DNA of 64,000 nucleotides from Akkermansiaceae bacterium (GTDB lineage: Bacteria > Verrucomicrobiota > Verrucomicrobiia > Verrucomicrobiales > Akkermansiaceae): the NCBI GenBank assembly GCA_017798145.1, contig CP059069.1, forward strand, positions 3,767,226-3,831,225. The letters are read 5' to 3'. The notes beneath the pieces are model-generated. The model worked only from the letters and a program-made list of their open reading frames with translations, made no database searches and was not told where the DNA came from. The stretch's first letter is position 1; the number at the start of each line of letters is the position of its first letter. This document shows, one piece after another, positions 8,401 to 17,565 of this stretch. Both the position numbers and the translations under genes were made by a program.

Positions 8401-9198
8401 TCACAGGCAATTCCGCTCGAACAACTCCGCGAGCGGCAGCTGGAGGCAGATGTAGAAATCCCCGAACTCCGCATAGCGCGCGGAGACCTCGTCGAAGCGC
8501 ATTTCATAGACGATGGCCTTGATGTCCTCGGTGGTCTTGGAGAGGAGGGTGACGCCCCATTCGTGCTCGTCGAGCCCGGTCGAGCCGGTGATGAGCTGGA
8601 GGATGCGGCCGGAGTAGGTGCGGCCGACGCGGGCATGGCCGGACATGAGCTCGCGGCGGGCGTCGTAGCCGAGCGAATACCAGTTGTCGTTCCCGCTGCG
8701 GCGCTTCGACATCGGGTAGAAACAGACGACCGGCCAATCGGGCAGCTGAGGATAGACGCGGTAGGAGCGGTAGTGCGCCATGCGCTTGTCGAACTCCGCG
8801 AGCTTTTCGTCGGACTCCGGCGTGCCGGGGGTCAGTTTTTCCTCGGCGATGTATTGCTCGCGTGTGGTGGTGTATTCGGATGGCTCGGTCAGGGAAAAGT
8901 AGGAGTAGGAGGGCGTGAGGATTTCGGGGCCGAGGGAGAGGGTGAGCTGTTTCTCGAAGGAATTCGCCACGTGCAGGTCCGGGGTTAGGAGCATGAACCC
9001 GATGTCCGCTTTCGGGGAGACGACGGAAAATGTGAGCAGCTGGGTGTCCGGGGTGGCGCGGATTTCCTGAACGAGCTCGGTGAAACGGACTTTTGCGGAA
9101 CGCTGCTCCTCATCGCTGAAAAGGGACCACTGGGAGTGGTCGATGTGGTAGAAGAGGTGGAGGACGTGCCAGCCTTCGGCGGGTATGAGAGGGGTCAT
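8401..9198 (-). CDS. hemQ: Coproheme decarboxylase (HemQ, chlorite-dismutase family)
   Basis: A 265-residue HemQ-type protein that converts iron-coproporphyrin III to heme b by two peroxide-dependent decarboxylations. The catalytic tyrosine lies in Y161-PMSKRR, the HemQ signature, and the proximal heme histidine is H188 in MSGHARVGR. These features separate it from true chlorite dismutases. Its presence implies the coproporphyrin-dependent heme route. No other hem gene is in the window. The gene is 126 nt upstream of rnr and 33 nt downstream of the acidic membrane-protein gene, all on the minus strand. Confidence 0.92.
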   Translation of the reverse strand: MTPLIPAEGWHVLHLFYHIDHSQWSLFSDEEQRSAKVRFTELVQEIRATPDTQLLTFSVVSPKADIGFMLLTPDLHVANSFEKQLTLSLGPEILTPSYSYFSLTEPSEYTTTREQYIAEEKLTPGTPESDEKLAEFDKRMAHYRSYRVYPQLPDWPVVCFYPMSKRRSGNDNWYSLGYDARRELMSGHARVGRTYSGRILQLITGSTGLDEHEWGVTLLSKTTEDIKAIVYEMRFDEVSARYAEFGDFYICLQLPLAELFERNCL

Positions 9199-9231
9199 GG
9201 TGATGGTGTTGGGGAAATAGGGTTGGGGGGA

Positions 9232-10155
9232 TCAGCGGATATCGGTGGAGACCTGCATCTCGAGGATCTTGCGGAAGTCCTCGCGGTCTGCGCTGCGGCT
9301 CGGCCCTTCGAAGACCTGGACGGTCCATGGCTCCTGCTCACCGGTGCGGTAGGCGGCATGCATGCCGATGTCCTCGAATCCTGCCGTTGCAGGTATGACG
9401 AAATCCTGGTCGCCGGTGACGTCGCGGTTGATCGCGTCCCCGATCACGATGCCATCGGCATCGCGGAAGAAGATGCGTATCGTGCCGGATTTGGCGCTGG
9501 TTGAGATCTTGATGACGGGGATGAGTGCGGTGCCGCGCCGGACGGTGTCCGCGTTCCCGCCGGTGGTGATGGGTTTTCTCCAATAGGTGCTGCCGGAGCG
9601 GATCTCGACAAGCTTCCCGCTGACGGGGAAATCCGTTTTTTCGGTGATGGGGGAGCGTGTGGGAACGCTGCCGGAGAAATGTATGATGGCGAGCACGGCG
9701 GCGAGTGCGAGGGCAGAGGCCAGTGCGATGATGGAAATGCGCTCTGTCTTGGTGAGGGAGGAAAGCGGATTCAACGATGGGACGGCGGCACTTTCCGCAT
9801 CTCCCTCCGGGCTTTCGGTTTCCCCGGAGTCCGTTTCCACGGGCACTGCCGTTTCTGGCTTGGGCTTGGGCTTGGGCTCGGGCACCGCTTTGGTGGCGGG
9901 GGCGGGGGCGGGGGGCTGTGCGTCTGTGAGCTCCGGGATTTCGATGTGGCGCTCGGTCGGGATCTTTGAGCTGATGTTCGATTCGGATTTTCGGCGTGCG
10001 GGCAGGCCTTCGGCGGATTCGGCGGCGGTCTTGCGCGGGACGAAGCCGGAATCATCGTCGTCAAGATCCCAGAGATCGGTTTCGGTCGCCTCGGTCGAGT
10101 TCTTCGAGGGCTTTTTGTCCCGGGAGGATTCTGGCTTGGTAGGTTCCTTGCTCAT
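9232..10155 (-). CDS. Single-pass membrane protein with disordered N-terminal domain
   Basis: A 307-residue protein of unknown function. Residues 1-135 are low-complexity and highly charged, with DLDDDDSG and a proline/lysine run (PKPKPKPE), and are probably disordered in the cytosol. One transmembrane helix at about 140-160 (ISIIALASALALAAVLAIIHF) is followed by a roughly 145-residue extracytoplasmic beta-rich domain starting near FPVSGKLVEIRSG. This domain may mediate protein interaction; no catalytic motif is seen. It precedes hemQ by 33 nt. The same architecture is common among unannotated Verrucomicrobiota proteins (recollection, not a search). Confidence 0.8.
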   Translation of the reverse strand: MSKEPTKPESSRDKKPSKNSTEATETDLWDLDDDDSGFVPRKTAAESAEGLPARRKSESNISSKIPTERHIEIPELTDAQPPAPAPATKAVPEPKPKPKPETAVPVETDSGETESPEGDAESAAVPSLNPLSSLTKTERISIIALASALALAAVLAIIHFSGSVPTRSPITEKTDFPVSGKLVEIRSGSTYWRKPITTGGNADTVRRGTALIPVIKISTSAKSGTIRIFFRDADGIVIGDAINRDVTGDQDFVIPATAGFEDIGMHAAYRTGEQEPWTVQVFEGPSRSADREDFRKILEMQVSTDIR

Positions 10156-10295
10156 GGGCTGCTGGAGGGTTTTTTAGGGGCAGGCGATGGGTTTGGCGAG
10201 AGAAGAAAGCCCTGGATTGTCTGAGGATGCGTATTGCGGCTTGCCCATACGGCGGCTGGCGCACAGGCTGGCGGTGCTGTCGGCAGCCGGGAAAA

Positions 10296-11627
10296 ATGAG
10301 CAGATTGTTCGGAACAGACGGGATACGGGGGCGCTACGGCGAGCATCCGGTGAATGGTGAGACTGCCTGCCGGCTTGGAGGGGCGGTGGTGGAGGTTTGC
10401 CGAGGGCTTGCCCCGAAGGTGCTCATCGGCAGGGATACCCGCGCATCTGGGGTGGAGCTGGAGCGGTGCCTTGTGGATGGCTTGGTTGGGGCCGGCGCCC
10501 AAGCGGTGAGGCTAGGTGTGGTGCCCAGCCCGGCGCTTGCCTACCTCGTGCAGGAAATGCAGGCGGATGCTGCGGTGATGCTGACCGCCTCCCACAACCC
10601 TTTTGAGGACAACGGCATGAAGGTCTTCGGTGCCGACGGATTCAAGCTGCCCGATGCCATGGAATCCGCCCTCGAGGCTCTTTTGCTTTCCGGCGGCCCC
10701 CGCAAGACATCCCCGTCCCCGGGCAAAGCAGTGCATTTCCCGGAAGCAATGACACGCTATGCGGAAAGCCTCATGGCTGCGGTGCGCGGCCTTGATCTCA
10801 CCGGAATGAAGGTGGTGGTGGATGCCGGAAACGGAGCGGGTTTTGCCGTCGGGCCCAGGGTTTTCCGGGAACTCGGGGCGGAGGTGATTGAGATCGGTTG
10901 CGACCCGGACGGCAGGAATATCAATGAGGGCTGCGGCTCGCTTTATGGCGAGGCTGCGGCGAGGGCGGTGCGGGAGCACGGCGCGGATCTCGGCATCTCC
11001 CTCGATGGCGATGCCGACCGCCTGACCCTGAGCGCGGCGGACGGCCAGGTGGTGAGCGGCGACCGCGTGATGGCGATCTGCGCCCTCGGCCTGAAGGCGG
11101 AGGGAAAACTGCGCCGCGATGCGATGGTGGCAACCGTCATGAGCAACCTCGGTCTCGACGAGGCGATGCGGAAGCAGGGGATTTCCGTTCTGCGCGCGGC
11201 TGTCGGCGACAGGCACGTACTTGAGATGATGCGGGCGGAGGGGCTTTGCTTCGGCGGCGAAAATTCCGGACACCTGATTTTTTCGGATCACTCGACGACA
11301 GGCGATGGCATCATGAGCGCCCTGCAGATCTGCCGGATGATGAAGCGCAGCGGAAAAACCCTTGCGCAGCTCGCCGGTGTGATGGGCGAGTATCCAAGCA
11401 AGCTGCTCAACCTCCCGGTGCGCGAAAAGCCGGGCATGGATAGCCTGGAGAAGCTGCAGGCGATGATCGCGGAGGCGGATGTGAGTTTCGGGAAAGCCGG
11501 CCGCCAGCTCATCCGCTATTCCGGCACGGAGAATAAGATCCGCATCCTGGTGGAGCACAAGGACGCGGCGGAGGTCGATTCTTGGATCGGGAAATTCAAA
11601 CAGGTGATCGCGGAGGAAATCGGATGA
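10296..11627 (+). CDS. glmM: Phosphoglucosamine mutase
   Basis: A 443-residue enzyme converting glucosamine-6-phosphate to glucosamine-1-phosphate for UDP-GlcNAc synthesis. The start MSRLFGTDGIRGRYG at 10296 is the family N-terminus. The phosphoserine loop is TASHNPFEDNGMK with S99, the metal loop is DGDADR near residue 240, and the sugar-binding GGENSGH and phosphate-binding RYSGTENKIRI segments are intact. A frame extension upstream to 10227 is not homologous. Its stop TGA overlaps the ATG of the next gene (ATGA), and glmS follows, forming an amino-sugar operon. The upstream spacer of about 140 bp from the divergent membrane-protein gene should hold the promoter; I could not fix its position. 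Confidence 0.96.
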   Translation: MSRLFGTDGIRGRYGEHPVNGETACRLGGAVVEVCRGLAPKVLIGRDTRASGVELERCLVDGLVGAGAQAVRLGVVPSPALAYLVQEMQADAAVMLTASHNPFEDNGMKVFGADGFKLPDAMESALEALLLSGGPRKTSPSPGKAVHFPEAMTRYAESLMAAVRGLDLTGMKVVVDAGNGAGFAVGPRVFRELGAEVIEIGCDPDGRNINEGCGSLYGEAAARAVREHGADLGISLDGDADRLTLSAADGQVVSGDRVMAICALGLKAEGKLRRDAMVATVMSNLGLDEAMRKQGISVLRAAVGDRHVLEMMRAEGLCFGGENSGHLIFSDHSTTGDGIMSALQICRMMKRSGKTLAQLAGVMGEYPSKLLNLPVREKPGMDSLEKLQAMIAEADVSFGKAGRQLIRYSGTENKIRILVEHKDAAEVDSWIGKFKQVIAEEIG

Positions 11628-12322
11628 GAGGATCGGGGCAGGATGCGTGGCCGCTCACCCTGACGCGGGAAATGGGGGATTTCCCGGTGGCGAATGTCCC
11701 GCTGAGGCATCTGGCTCCGGAGCATTCGGAAAAAGCCTCGGCCTGCCGCTTCCCGTGGGACCTGCTTTCGCTCAACGAGCACATCGTCGGCGCCATGGCG
11801 GATGATGAGATCGCAGGCGATGTCCATCCATCCGCGGTGATCGAAGGGCACATCAGGCTCGGCACAGGATCGCGCATCCTGCCGGGCGTTTTCATAGAGG
11901 GAAATGCCGTGATCGGCGAGAACTGCCGCATCGGCCCGAACTGCTACATCCGGGGCAATACAAGCATCGGCGATGGCTGCCACATCGGCCAGTCGGTGGA
12001 GATCAAGAACTGCATCATACTCGCCGGAACGAACGTCGGCCATCTCTCCTATGTCGGTGACTCCATCCTCGGGGAAAATGTCAACTTCGGGGCGGGCACC
12101 ATCGTCTCGAACTTCCGCCACGACGGCGGCAACCACCGCTCGATGGTGGGCGGGGCGCTGGTAGATACGGGGCGGCGGAAATTCGGCGCCATCGTCGGTG
12201 ATGGCGTCCACACCGGCATCGGGACATTGATATATCCGGGCAGGAAAATCTGGCCCGGGATGAGCACCCGCCCCGGCGAGGTGGTGTCCAGGGACTTGCT
12301 GCCGGAGGAACATTCAAAATAA
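11624..12322 (+). CDS. Stand-alone GlmU-type left-handed beta-helix acetyltransferase
   Basis: A 232-residue protein coupled to glmM by an ATGA overlap and 7 nt before glmS. An N-terminal segment of about 60 residues precedes hexapeptide repeats (IGENCRIGPNCYIRGNTSIG and onward) forming a left-handed beta-helix. It aligns with the C-terminal domain of GlmU, not its uridylyltransferase half. Active-site equivalents are visible: VEIK (K351 of E. coli GlmU), GHLSY (H363 and Y366), NVNFGAGT (N377) and RRKF (K392). The likely reaction is acetylation of glucosamine-1-phosphate by acetyl-CoA. The pyrophosphorylase half is absent, so UDP transfer must be encoded elsewhere. An alternative is another sugar-phosphate acyltransferase, but the operon favours the GlmU role. 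Confidence 0.82.
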   Translation: MRGSGQDAWPLTLTREMGDFPVANVPLRHLAPEHSEKASACRFPWDLLSLNEHIVGAMADDEIAGDVHPSAVIEGHIRLGTGSRILPGVFIEGNAVIGENCRIGPNCYIRGNTSIGDGCHIGQSVEIKNCIILAGTNVGHLSYVGDSILGENVNFGAGTIVSNFRHDGGNHRSMVGGALVDTGRRKFGAIVGDGVHTGIGTLIYPGRKIWPGMSTRPGEVVSRDLLPEEHSK

Positions 12323-12329
12323 CGGAAAC

Positions 12330-14171
12330 ATGTGCGGAATCGTTGGATACATAGGAAAGGCGAATGCGGCCTCGGTGCTGATCGGCGGGTTGAAACGGCT
12401 CGAATACCGTGGTTACGACTCGGCGGGGCTTGCCATTCTCGATAACGGCGGAATCACCGTCGCGAAGGCGGCCGGAAAGGTGGCGAACCTCAGCGAACGG
12501 ACGCGGACAAGCTGGGCTCCCGAGCTCCTGAAGTGTGCGTCGACAGGCATCGCCCACACCCGCTGGGCCACCCACGGCCCGCCGACGGAGGTGAACGCCC
12601 ACCCCCACCTCGACGGCTCGGGCGGCATCGCCCTCGTCCATAACGGGATCATCGAGAACTACCGCGGCCTCCGCTCCAGGATGGAATCCAAAGGCCACGT
12701 GTTCCTCTCCGAAACGGACACCGAAGTCCTCTCCCACCTGATCGGCGATTGCGACAAGGGCGATCTTTTCCAGGCTGTCTGCGACGCGCTGCATCAGGTG
12801 GAGGGCACCTTTGGGATAGCCGTGATCTCCGCGCGCGAGCCTGGCTGCATCATCACCGCACGGCGCGGCAGCCCCATCGTGATCGGGGTTGGCGATGGGG
12901 AGACAATCATCGCATCGGACGCCTCGGCCATCCTCGCCCACACCCAGCGGGTGATCTATCTGGATGACAATGACATCGCCATCGTCACGGCGGATGCCGT
13001 CGATATCCGGGACCTGGACAACATCCCCGTCACCCGCGAGATCGCGGAGCTGGGGCTGGATGCCGCAGCTGCGGAAAAGGGCGGCTACGAGCACTTCATG
13101 CTCAAGGAAATCCACGAGCAGCCCGATGCGCTGGCCAACGCGATCCGCGGCCGGCTCGACATGCAGCTCGGTTCCTCCGTGCTCTCCGGGATGGGCACCT
13201 CGCAGCGCGAACTGGCGGAGCTTTCTCGGGTGGTGATGGTCGGCTGCGGCACCTCCCTCCACGCGGCGATGGTCGGCGAATACGCCTTCGAGGATCTCGC
13301 TGACATCAACGCGGAGGTGCAGCAGGCGGCGGAATTCCGCTACCGCAATCCCATCCTCGGCAACCGCGATTTCCTCGTCGCCATCTCCCAATCCGGCGAG
13401 ACGGCGGACACCCTCGCGGCGGTGAAGGAGGCGAAGCAGAAAGGCGCATTCGTCATGAGCCTGGTGAACGTCGTCGGCTCCACCATAGCCCGCGAGACCG
13501 GTCGCGGCGTCTATCTCCACGCCGGGCCGGAGATTTCCGTGGCCTCCACGAAAGCCTTCACCTGCCAGGTCAGCGTGCTGCTGATGATGGCGCTCAAACT
13601 CGGGCGCGGCAGGCGCTTCTCGCGCGATGAGGGGCTGGAACTCGCCAGGGAAATCGAATCCATCCCCTCGCTGGTGAAGCAGGTCATCGACAAGGCCGAT
13701 GCCATCGCCGCGATCGCCGCGAGGTATCTGGAAAACGAGCACGCATTCTTCATAGGCCGCGGCCCGATGTATCCGGTGGCGCTGGAAGGTGCGCTGAAGC
13801 TGAAGGAAATCTCCTACATCCACGCCGAGGGATATCACGCCGCCGAGCTGAAACACGGGCCCATCGCCCTGCTGCAGCCGGGCACCCCGGTCATCGCCGT
13901 CGCCTGCGAGGGGCCGGCGAAAGACAAGACGCTAGGCAACGTGGAGGAATGCCGGGCGAGGGGAGCGAGGATACTCGGCATCGTCACCGAGGGCGACCAT
14001 GGGGCGGCTGAGGTGATGGATGATTGCATCGCCGTGCCGAAGGCACATCCGCTGGTCGCGACGATCCCCGCCGTCGTCGCCCTGCAGATCTTCTCCTACC
14101 ACGTGGCAAGGCTGCGCGGCTGCGAGATCGACCAACCTAGGAACCTTGCGAAAAGCGTCACCGTGGAGTGA
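12330..14171 (+). CDS. glmS: Glutamine-fructose-6-phosphate aminotransferase (isomerizing)
   Basis: A 613-residue enzyme making glucosamine-6-phosphate from fructose-6-phosphate and glutamine, the entry step to UDP-GlcNAc. The class-II glutaminase domain starts MCGIVGYIGK, giving an N-terminal Cys nucleophile after Met removal. Two SIS domains follow, with the GCGTSLHA and SQSGETADT sugar-phosphate loops, and the C-terminus ends with DQPRNLAKSVTVE, the family signature. It is the last gene of the glmM-acetyltransferase-glmS operon. No ribozyme-like leader can fit in the 7-nt upstream gap, so regulation by a glmS ribozyme is excluded here. It faces the M42 peptidase gene convergently 6 nt away. 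Confidence 0.97.
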   Translation: MCGIVGYIGKANAASVLIGGLKRLEYRGYDSAGLAILDNGGITVAKAAGKVANLSERTRTSWAPELLKCASTGIAHTRWATHGPPTEVNAHPHLDGSGGIALVHNGIIENYRGLRSRMESKGHVFLSETDTEVLSHLIGDCDKGDLFQAVCDALHQVEGTFGIAVISAREPGCIITARRGSPIVIGVGDGETIIASDASAILAHTQRVIYLDDNDIAIVTADAVDIRDLDNIPVTREIAELGLDAAAAEKGGYEHFMLKEIHEQPDALANAIRGRLDMQLGSSVLSGMGTSQRELAELSRVVMVGCGTSLHAAMVGEYAFEDLADINAEVQQAAEFRYRNPILGNRDFLVAISQSGETADTLAAVKEAKQKGAFVMSLVNVVGSTIARETGRGVYLHAGPEISVASTKAFTCQVSVLLMMALKLGRGRRFSRDEGLELAREIESIPSLVKQVIDKADAIAAIAARYLENEHAFFIGRGPMYPVALEGALKLKEISYIHAEGYHAAELKHGPIALLQPGTPVIAVACEGPAKDKTLGNVEECRARGARILGIVTEGDHGAAEVMDDCIAVPKAHPLVATIPAVVALQIFSYHVARLRGCEIDQPRNLAKSVTVE

Positions 14172-14177
14172 TTTCCC

Positions 14178-15257
14178 TCAAATGTAGCGGGTCAGGGACT
14201 CGACCGTGGCCTCATCCAGTTTCCCCGCGAGGGCGATGGTGAGGCTCACCATGGCGAGGTAGTCCTCGATGTCGATGATCGCGTTGTGCGAGTGGATGTA
14301 GCGGGCGGGGGTGCCGAGCACCAAGCTGGGGATCCCCTGGTTGGCGATGTGGAAGGAGCCGGCATCCGTCCCGCCGCTGCGCCGCACCGTCACCTGATAG
14401 GGGATGTTCGCCTTTCTCGCTGTCTCGATCGCCAGCTCGGCGAGGCGCGGGTTTCCGATCGCGCTGGGATCGTAGAGACGGATCTGGACGCCGCCGCCGA
14501 GTTTCCCCTGGCTGTCGAGTATGTTGAAACCCGGCGTATCATCGGCGGGCGGGCCCTCAAGGACGATGGCGACATCCGGTTTCACGAAGCTCGCAAGCGT
14601 CTTCGCCCCGCGCAGCCCCACCTCTTCCTGGACGCTTCCGGCGAAGACCAGCTCGTTGGGGTGGTCCGCGTCCGCCAGGGCAAGTGCGGACTGGATCACC
14701 GCTGCCATGCCCACGCGGTTGTCGAAGGCCTTGGCCATGAAGAGATCCATCTTGTGGAGGGGTGTGAACGGCGAGATCGGCGCGATCGGATCGCCCAGCG
14801 AGATGCCGAAATCATCCGTCGCCTCGCGCCGCGAGGATGCGCCGACATCGATGAACATCGCCTCGACGGGCACCGGGTTGTCGCGCTGGGAGGGCGGGAG
14901 GAAATGGACAGGCTTGCTGCCGATCACGCCGGTGATTTTCTCCCCGCTGCGGGTGAGCACCTGCACCCGCTGCCCCAGCAGCACCTGGTTCCACCAGCCA
15001 CCTATCGCCACGAACTGGAGAAAGCCGTCGAGCGAGATGTTTTGCACCATGAAGCCCACCTCATCCATGTGCCCCGCCACAAGCACCCGCGGGCCGTCGT
15101 TGTTGAGGGCGCAGATCACCGAGCCGTTCCTGTCCGTAGCCAGCGGGCCGACATCGGAAAGCTCGTCGATGAAGATCGCCCGCACCTCGTCCTCGTGGCC
15201 TGAAACGGAATGGGCTTCGGTGAGTTCCTGGAGCAGTGAGAGGGCCTTGGAGCGCAT
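14178..15257 (-). CDS. M42 family metallo-aminopeptidase
   Basis: A 359-residue cytosolic di-metal aminopeptidase of the M42 (glutamyl aminopeptidase/endoglucanase) family, usually a dodecameric peptide-degrading particle. Metal ligands and catalytic residues are visible in order: AGHMDEVG, AFDNRVG, QEEVGLRG, LEGPPADDTP and the late HSHN. Insertions between the first two correspond to the dimerisation domain. The ATG at 15257 (MRSKALSLLQEL) gives the normal family start; the long frame upstream is antisense to the neighbouring gene. It ends 6 nt from convergent glmS. It is divergently arranged with the DUF6288 gene, with a 90-bp shared promoter region. Confidence 0.93.
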   Translation of the reverse strand: MRSKALSLLQELTEAHSVSGHEDEVRAIFIDELSDVGPLATDRNGSVICALNNDGPRVLVAGHMDEVGFMVQNISLDGFLQFVAIGGWWNQVLLGQRVQVLTRSGEKITGVIGSKPVHFLPPSQRDNPVPVEAMFIDVGASSRREATDDFGISLGDPIAPISPFTPLHKMDLFMAKAFDNRVGMAAVIQSALALADADHPNELVFAGSVQEEVGLRGAKTLASFVKPDVAIVLEGPPADDTPGFNILDSQGKLGGGVQIRLYDPSAIGNPRLAELAIETARKANIPYQVTVRRSGGTDAGSFHIANQGIPSLVLGTPARYIHSHNAIIDIEDYLAMVSLTIALAGKLDEATVESLTRYI

Positions 15258-15347
15258 GGGGGGAGCATGGGTGAGATCCCCCGCCGTGAAAATCCCTATT
15301 TCCACCCCTTGTAAGAAACTCTCCGCTGCTGGGCGTAGGGTTTGGCG

Positions 15348-16790
15348 ATGTTGAAAAAAATCACGATCCTCCTGTCGCTTGCAGCCACATCCCTCCATGC
15401 CATCGAGGAGAACAACCGCGGACGTTGGAACGAGCCGGTCAGCAACGGCCCGGACAAGGAGGTGCCGGGCTACCTCATCAACCTTGGTCCCACCGGGGCG
15501 CGGGCGACGCTGGAGAGCAAGTCCTTCACGGTGAAATACATTTTCGCGGGCTCCCCGGCGGACGGGAAACTGGAGATCGGTGATGTGATCACCGGGGTGA
15601 ACGGGAGGCCTTTCGAGGTGGCTCACAAGTTCGGCCACCACATGACGCGGATGAAGGAGTTTCCGGAAACCGGATACGAGGGGCCGCTGATGGATTTCGG
15701 GAACGCGATCGAGGACTCCGAGGGCAAGGACGGGAAGCTTCTGCTCTCCGTGGCGCGTGGCGGGAAGGATGCCGAGGTGGCGATCGAGCTGGAGGCAATC
15801 GGCCGCTTTTCCGACACCTTCCCCTATGGCTGCGAAAAGTCCGCCCGTCTCGCCAAGGGGGCGATGGATTACCTTTCCGAAAGCGATTTCATCAAGCGCG
15901 AGCAGTGCCATGCGAAGTGCATGAGCGGCCTCGCGCTGATTGCGGCGGGGAAAATGGAGCAGGCGCGGGAGCTGGTGTATTCGTGGAACACGATCCCGGA
16001 GTTCGGCATCTGGGTCTGGCCGGCCTCATACCAGTGCATCCTGCTTTCCGAATACTACCTCGCAACCAAGGACGAGCGGGTGCTGCCGACCATTCAGGGC
16101 ATCGTCGATGTTTTGGAAAAAGGCCAGGTGGCGGACATGGCGGACTACAAGGAGCGCACCCACGGAAAGATGGGAAATGTCGGCCACAAGTTCCGCACAG
16201 GCGGCTTTGGCCACAACACGAATGTCGGCGGATACGGCACGATGACGATCACCACGGCGCTTGCGGTCACCGCATTCGAGCTGGCGAAGGATTGCGGGGC
16301 GGAGGTGGATCAGGGGAAAATCGATCTCGCGCTGGCCTATGTGCGGAAGAGCACGACCAAGGACGGCTACATCGGCTACCACACCCACCAGTGCGCCTAT
16401 GCGCCATCGGGCAGGCAGGGGCTTGCGCTCATAGCGCACCGTCTCGCGGGGGATACGGAGGTGAACAACGATTACATCAAGGTCGTTTCCCACGGTCTGA
16501 GCGATTCCAGGAAATATCTCAACGATGCCCACGCCGACAGCGTGCTCTCCGTTTGCTGGGGGCTCCTGGGTGCGAACGTTTCCGGGGACGCAAAAGCCCT
16601 GCGAGACATGATGGATTACAACAAGGCCTGGCTGAACATGGCCCGCTGCCACGATGGCTCTTTCGTGGCCCTGCCGGGGAGGGACATGTATGACAAAGGC
16701 TACTACATGTCCTCCCGCCTGCACCTGACCGCAACCATGGCCCTGGTTTTCTCCATGGACGAGCCGAAGCTGAGGATGCTGGGGAGGTAG
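15348..16790 (+). CDS. Secreted PDZ / alpha-alpha toroid protein (DUF6288-like)
   Basis: A 480-residue exported protein with signal peptide MLKKITILLSLAATSLHA. A PDZ-like segment at about residues 40-140 contains FAGSPADGKLEIGDVITGVNG. The remaining 330 residues are helical pairs like terpene-cyclase toroids, with conserved HGKMGNVGHKFRTGGFGHNT and DGYIGYHTHQCAYAPSGRQG, which matches my memory of DUF6288. The activity is unknown; a periplasmic scaffold or polysaccharide-related role is possible. A TTG 6 nt upstream is an alternative start. It is divergent from the M42 gene and 49 nt upstream of the L,D-transpeptidase gene. Confidence 0.8.
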   Translation: MLKKITILLSLAATSLHAIEENNRGRWNEPVSNGPDKEVPGYLINLGPTGARATLESKSFTVKYIFAGSPADGKLEIGDVITGVNGRPFEVAHKFGHHMTRMKEFPETGYEGPLMDFGNAIEDSEGKDGKLLLSVARGGKDAEVAIELEAIGRFSDTFPYGCEKSARLAKGAMDYLSESDFIKREQCHAKCMSGLALIAAGKMEQARELVYSWNTIPEFGIWVWPASYQCILLSEYYLATKDERVLPTIQGIVDVLEKGQVADMADYKERTHGKMGNVGHKFRTGGFGHNTNVGGYGTMTITTALAVTAFELAKDCGAEVDQGKIDLALAYVRKSTTKDGYIGYHTHQCAYAPSGRQGLALIAHRLAGDTEVNNDYIKVVSHGLSDSRKYLNDAHADSVLSVCWGLLGANVSGDAKALRDMMDYNKAWLNMARCHDGSFVALPGRDMYDKGYYMSSRLHLTATMALVFSMDEPKLRMLGR

Positions 16791-16839
16791 GTGTGCGGAT
16801 CGTGTTGCGTTTCGCCCGCAGCGGCGGCAGGTTTCCCCC

Positions 16840-17565
16840 ATGAGATTCGCCACCCTTTGCCTTTGTCTGGCGCTGCCATCCATGGCGCCTGCCTTCGAGC
16901 TTCCCGCCGCTTCCTCGCAGTGTGTCGTAGGTGTCGCGGATGGTTGGGACAGCTCGCATGTCACGCTTTCCTATTTCGAGAAAAAGGCCGGGGCGTGGCA
17001 AAAGGTGGGCGGCGATTGGAAGGGGCGGCTTGGATCGAAGGGCTTGGTGTGGGGCAGGGGGCTTCACCCGAATCCCGCTGGAGCGGCGTTGAAAAAGGAG
17101 GGTGATGGCCGGGCTCCCGCCGGTGTCTTCGATCTCGGCGGCGTGTGGGGCATCCATAAGTCCGTGAAAAAACACCCGAAGACCTTCTACCATCAGGTCA
17201 CATCCCGCGACCTGTGGGTGGAGGATGCCTCCTCGAAATTCTACAACCGGTTCCTGACCCTCGACCATGAGCCCAAAACCGTCTGGGAAAAAAAGGCGCA
17301 GATGAAGCAGGACGATTACCCGCATTCGCTGAAAATGTTCATCGCCCACAACGCCCATCCGAACGTCGTGGCAGGCGGCGGCTCCTCGATTTTCTTCCAC
17401 ATCTGGCGGCGGGGCGGGGCGGCGGCCACCGCCGGATGCACCACCATGGAGGAGGCAAAGCTCCGCTGGCTCATCGCAACAGTTGACCCGGGCCGCCGCC
17501 CGCTTTACGTCCTTCTGCCACGGACGGAGCACCAGAAGCTCAAGCCCGTATGGAAACTGCCATGA
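16840..17565 (+). CDS. Periplasmic L,D-transpeptidase family protein
   Basis: A 241-residue protein with signal peptide ([20 protein letters not shown]) and a YkuD-type catalytic domain. The active-site histidine and cysteine sit in FFH187[13 protein letters not shown]200-TTM, matching the family's H-(x)n-(S/T)-x-G-C arrangement. Such enzymes form 3-3 peptidoglycan crosslinks or attach proteins to peptidoglycan. The subtype resembles the YafK/ErfK-like group with the HIWR motif. Its stop codon overlaps the trpB start (ATGA), an unusual partner for a cell-wall enzyme. It begins 49 nt after the DUF6288 gene. Confidence 0.88.
   Translation: MRFATLCLCLALPSMAPAFELPAASSQCVVGVADGWDSSHVTLSYFEKKAGAWQKVGGDWKGRLGSKGLVWGRGLHPNPAGAALKKEGDGRAPAGVFDLGGVWGIHKSVKKHPKTFYHQVTSRDLWVEDASSKFYNRFLTLDHEPKTVWEKKAQMKQDDYPHSLKMFIAHNAHPNVVAGGGSSIFFHIWRRGGAAATAGCTTMEEAKLRWLIATVDPGRRPLYVLLPRTEHQKLKPVWKLP

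Noticed and set aside
9840..9900. Short tandem repeat resembling a CRISPR or satellite
   Set aside because: It encodes a PKPKPKPE run in the disordered part of a membrane protein; no spacer-repeat pattern exists.
12323..12329. glmS ribozyme
   Set aside because: Only 7 nt separate glmS from the preceding gene.
12081..13856. 591-codon minus-strand frame
   Set aside because: Antisense to glmS and the acetyltransferase gene; His/Asp-rich shadow with no domain.
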